DNA of 64,000 bases, taken from [Clostridium] citroniae WAL-17108 (GTDB lineage: Bacteria; Bacillota; Clostridia; Lachnospirales; Lachnospiraceae). The notes below the pieces were generated by a model that saw nothing but the letters and a program-made list of their open reading frames with translations, was not told the origin of the DNA and did no database searches. The stretch lies in assembly GCF_000233455.1 (NCBI RefSeq), contig NZ_JH376420.1:1362495-1426494 (forward strand), read 5' to 3'. Positions within the stretch are counted from its first letter, which is position 1, and the number at the start of each line of letters is the position of its first letter. The translations under genes were made by a program, and so were the position numbers. Of this stretch, positions 61,275 through 64,000 are shown piece after piece.

Positions 61275-61744
61275 ATCTCGCGCCCCCTGTCTATTTTCTT
61301 TACCTTGTCGCGGGCGGCGTTAAGCTGCTTCGCCTTGTCCTTTGCAGCGGCAAGGGCTTTGCGGATAGAGGGCTTTTTATCCCGGTTCAGCTTCTTTGCG
61401 GAAAACTCTTGAAATGCTGCGGTCATAACGTCCGCGTCCCGGCCTTTGAAAAACACAAGGTAACGGGTCTGCTCGCCCTTAACCTTTTTCAGCGAAAAAT
61501 CTATGTTGTATTTCTTCGCCGTACTCTCAAAGGCTTTAATATTGCTGTCGGTGATCTCGATGTTGGAAACGCCCGCGTTCTGCTTCATAAGCTGGCGCAT
61601 GGTCTGTTTCCCATGCGCGGGCTTGCTTTTCTGCTCCAAAAACTTTCGGATTGCTTTCTGCAACGCCTGTTCGGTAAGCCGCGCCGCGCCTTTTCCCACT
61701 TTGACGTATAGGGCAATCGTTTTTTGGGTTACTTCCTCCTGCAA
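61271..61744 (-). CDS. pcfB: PcfB-family protein
   Basis: A 157-aa basic helical protein; VKVGKGAARLTEQALQKAIR and VEITDSNIK-like segments fit PcfB, which helps dock the relaxosome at VirD4. ATGA overlap with virD4 places it directly upstream as in pCF10-like systems. Confidence 0.85.
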   Translation of the reverse strand: MQEEVTQKTIALYVKVGKGAARLTEQALQKAIRKFLEQKSKPAHGKQTMRQLMKQNAGVSNIEITDSNIKAFESTAKKYNIDFSLKKVKGEQTRYLVFFKGRDADVMTAAFQEFSAKKLNRDKKPSIRKALAAAKDKAKQLNAARDKVKKIDRGREI

Positions 61745-61780
61745 GGTATCAACTCCTTTCCCGGTAAAGTGTGGCTATGC

Positions 61781-62725
61781 TCATTCGCCGCCGTAAAAAT
61801 CGTGATTGACAAGGGCGGTATAGTAGCTGTCAATGGTACTCGGCGCGTTGAACAGCACCGCTTTTAGATACTGCTTGATATTGCGCACTTTGGTTGTGTT
61901 TTCCCTCATGCAGTCCAAAACAAATTCAATATGGCTGCTGTTCAGCTTCAAAAACTTGGATTTGACAAGTTCGGCGGGGTAGTCGTCCCCGGCAATACGG
62001 ATTGTCTTTCGGGCTGTGCAGACGGTTTCCAGCATAAGGTCAACAATCTCATTTAGGCGGTCTGCGTCGATTTTACAGTTTTGAATGAGATGGTCGTATT
62101 CGATATTGTCCTTGATAATCTCCCTGTAAATCTCTACTGCGCTATTGCTTTTCGCTTCCGTTCTTTTCCTTTCCGGCGGCGTAGCCGCTTCGTCCTGTGC
62201 AAAGGGCAAGGGGTTTGGGGAATGGAAAGGAATGGAATGGGTACTTGATAAATCAGTAATTGATTGTTCTTTACTTGATATATCTTTATTTAATTGCGTT
62301 GGATTTTCCAACGTAGGTTTTTCCAACGTTGGATTATCCAATGTTGGATTTTCCAATGTTGGATTTTCCAATGTAGGGTAATCCGATATAGACGGCTGTT
62401 CGCCGCTGGTAGCTGCTTCCGGCTCTCGCGGCTGCGGCTGCTCGTATATGACATAATCCGCGCCCCGCAAGCGTCCTTTCTCGTCGCGCTCCCGGCTGCG
62501 CACGATATATCCGGCTTTTTCGAGTTCTTTTACCGCTTCGCGGATTGCGTCGATCTTCTCGCGGTTGATGTGAGATAAGCCCGCAAGGGTATAATCCCAA
62601 TCTTCGGGCAAAGACAGCATTTGCGAAAGCAAGCCTTTTGCCTTTAAGGTGAGTTCCTTATTGCGCAAGTGGTGGTTGCTCATAACGGTATATCCCGTAT
62701 TGCGTTCCACTCTGAAAACTGCCAT
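61781..62725 (-). CDS. ICE replication initiator (RepA_N-like, DUF6017 C-terminus)
   Basis: A 314-aa protein. N-terminal winged helix (MSNHHLRNKELTLKAKGLLS, about 15-95), a central run of seven five-residue units such as PTLEN (about 115-145), and a C-terminal DUF6017-like domain (SAVEIYREIIKDNIEYDHLI to SYYTALVNHDFYG). First gene of the long ICE operon. Likely starts replication of the excised ICE. Confidence 0.85.
   Translation of the reverse strand: MAVFRVERNTGYTVMSNHHLRNKELTLKAKGLLSQMLSLPEDWDYTLAGLSHINREKIDAIREAVKELEKAGYIVRSRERDEKGRLRGADYVIYEQPQPREPEAATSGEQPSISDYPTLENPTLENPTLDNPTLEKPTLENPTQLNKDISSKEQSITDLSSTHSIPFHSPNPLPFAQDEAATPPERKRTEAKSNSAVEIYREIIKDNIEYDHLIQNCKIDADRLNEIVDLMLETVCTARKTIRIAGDDYPAELVKSKFLKLNSSHIEFVLDCMRENTTKVRNIKQYLKAVLFNAPSTIDSYYTALVNHDFYGGE
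62299..62377. repeat. 15-bp tandem repeats inside the ICE rep gene
   Basis: Units of TTGGATTTTCCAATG and variants repeat in tandem; each unit is itself palindromic (TTGGA / TCCAA). Encodes the PTLEN run. Candidate iterons of a replication origin within rep. Confidence 0.65.
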
Positions 62726-62935
62726 GTTTCATCACTTCCTCTCTTGGTCTGCGTGGAATATTAGAAAGCCGTTTTCGGCGGTTTTGGTATTGCAGTATGC
62801 CTTTGCCGTTTTTGTGTCTGAAAAGCCTTGTATTGCAAGGGCTTTTTCGCGCCTAACGTTCCACGTTACCGCCTGTTTTCGGGCATAAAAAAACCGCAAC
62901 TCTTTTCAAGCTGCGGCGACATATCCTACTCACTT

Positions 62936-62979
62936 AAAAACGCCATATCAAGGCTTGTCCAACCTTGCTACGGCGTTTT
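62936..62979 (-). terminator. Terminator at the ICE right end, after the truncated collagen frame
   Basis: On the minus strand AAAACGCC pairs with GGCGTTTTT, with inner CAAGG / CCTTG, nine bases past the stop of the collagen fusion. Between it and 62726 no gene is seen. Confidence 0.75.
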
Positions 62980-62987
62980 AGGTGTAA

Positions 62988-64000
62988 TTATAGGGGTTGT
63001 TTAATTGTCTTTAATGTGCTGAAAGCCGCATGGTTACGGCATTTTCCTTGTTGTGCATATATTGACGGGGCAGTAGGGCCGGTCGCTCCTGCCACTCCAG
63101 TGACTCCGGTGGCTCCGGTAGGGCCGGTCGCTCCCGCTGCTCCGGTAGGCCCTGTAGGGCCGGTGACTCCGGTGGGGCCGGTCGCTCCTGCCACTCCAGT
63201 GGCTCCGGTAGGACCGGTCGCTCCCGCTGCTCCGGTAAGGCCTGTGGGGCCGGTTGCTCCCGCTGCTCCGGTAGGCCCTATAGCGCCCGTTGCTCCGTCC
63301 GCTCCATTTGCTCCCGTGGGACCTGTGGCGCCTGTAGAACCGGTGGCTCCATCAGCGCCCGTGGGGCCGGTGGGGCCTATGGCCCCGGTTGCTCCCGTGG
63401 GGCCTATAACTCCGGTGGCTCCCGTAGAACCGGTGGCTCCGTCCGCTCCTGTTGCTCCGGTTGCCCCCGTGGGACCTGTAGCCCCACTTACTCCCGTGGG
63501 GCCGGTGGGACCTATGCTTCCGGTTGATCCAGTGGAACCCGTAGCGCCAGTTGGACCGGTGGGGCCCGTAGCGCCTGATGCTCCCGTAGCTCCAATCGCT
63601 CCGGTGGGGCCGGTTACTCCATCCGCTCCCGTGGGACCGGTAGCGCCTATCGCTCCTGTGGCTCCCGTAACCCCTGTTGCTCCAGTTGATCCCGTTGGAC
63701 CGGTTGCTCCATTCGCTCCCGTAGCCCCAGCTGCTCCCGTAGGGCCGGTTGCTCCATCCGCTCCCGTGGGACCGGTAGGGCCTATGATTCCCGGTACCCC
63801 GGTAGCTCCGGTGGCTCCCGTAGGTCCTGTTGGACCAGTAGCTCCATTTATGCCCGTGGCTCCGGTTGCCCCTGTAGGACCCGTTACTCCATCCGCTCCT
63901 GTAGGACCGGTGGGGCCTATTCCTCCATCTGCTCCCGTGGGACCAGTTGCTCCCGTGGCTCCCGTGGGGCCGTTGCTCCATCCGCTCCTGTTGTTCCGGC
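62988..64000 (-). pseudogene. Collagen-like protein, 5' part (partial), fused to an ICE-encoded tail
   Basis: From 64000 to 63072 the frame is unbroken Gly-X-Y triplets, mostly GPT, GAT, GST and GVT; the N-terminus lies beyond the window. After the ACT codon at 63072-63074 the frame enters the ICE and codes 27 residues ([14 protein letters not shown] and onward) before TAA. The host C-terminal domain is at 11907. Low-complexity repeats are GGNCC-rich and could recombine. Confidence 0.88.
63049..63092. other. attR of the ICE
   Basis: Element half-site TGTTGTGCATATATTGACGG, core GT at 63073-63074, then collagen repeats. Confidence 0.85.

Larger units (their letters stand above)
12709..63074. 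mobile_element. Tn1549-like ICE in the collagen-like gene (about 50.4 kb, with two nested elements)
   Basis: Core GT at 12709-12710 and 63073-63074, within CAGTAG at both ends. Joining the inside ends gives an attP with 20-base arms (63049-63068 and 12715-12734) matching at 17 of 20 positions as an inverted repeat, centred on GT. The integrase gene stops 58 bases from attL. Relaxase, MobC, VirD4, VirB4, VirB6-like, PrgI, NlpC/P60, topoisomerase III, PcfB and RepA are all present. Removing IME1 and IME2 leaves about 26.9 kb. Confidence 0.92.

Noticed and set aside
62299..62377. Possible CRISPR-like array
   Set aside because: 15-bp tandem units with no spacers, inside a coding frame; fits iterons.
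63352..63981. Gly/Ser/Arg-rich minus-strand frame of 209 residues
   Set aside because: A shifted frame of the same collagen repeats; the Gly-X-Y frame that joins across the ICE is the real one.

Overview
The window looks like the chromosome of a spore-forming clostridial gut bacterium, most likely a Lachnospiraceae member of the Enterocloster/Hungatella kind. This rests on a BclB-type collagen-like spore-surface gene, strong AGGAGG ribosome binding sites, and mobile elements of the Tn1549/Tn4451 type typical of Firmicutes. The species call is inference. The host backbone is visible only at the two ends and as broken genes: a HIT-family protein, a membrane-anchored polysaccharide deacetylase-like protein, an ABC ATPase with its permease, and a collagen-like protein.

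Four mobile elements account for almost everything else, and each end can be placed to the base. All four appear to have been inserted by large serine recombinases. At each one the interrupted gene can be rejoined in frame across a 2-bp core, and joining the two element-internal ends gives a palindromic attP. (1) A 7.84-kb element at 3606-11444 (core GG) splits the ABC permease gene. It carries three overlapping serine recombinase genes plus a LysR regulator and an SLC13-type permease. (2) A 50.4-kb ICE at 12709-63074 (core GT) splits the collagen-like gene inside a Gly-Pro-Thr repeat. (3) A 7.84-kb mobilizable element, IME1, at 35812-43653 (core AA) sits inside the ICE and splits its Maff2-type gene. 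(4) A 15.65-kb mobilizable element, IME2, at 44669-60320 (core GG) also sits inside the ICE and splits its VirD4 coupling-protein gene.

Without its passengers the ICE is about 26.9 kb. It holds a serine integrase, a sigma-like protein and HTH regulator, an RlmN/Cfr-type radical SAM methylase behind a leader-peptide attenuator, an XRE regulator, MobC and relaxase, then a long leftward operon. That operon runs RepA, PcfB, VirD4, Maff2, VirB6-like, a radical SAM protein, PrgI, VirB4, a DNA methyltransferase, an NlpC/P60 protein, DUF4315, DUF4366, topoisomerase III, a Cys-rich protein and a 1009-aa ArdC/ImmA-like protein.

IME1 and IME2 share a plan: serine recombinase, TnpW, DnaC-like loader, replication initiator with internal iteron-like repeats, Cys-rich protein, relaxase and oriT. 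IME2 adds a YafQ-type toxin-antitoxin, three tandem sigma-like proteins, and a two-component system next to a lantibiotic-immunity-like ABC transporter. Four 11-bp-spaced repeats lie in front of the transporter operon. Because IME1 and IME2 break maff2 and virD4, the ICE is probably transfer-defective until they excise.
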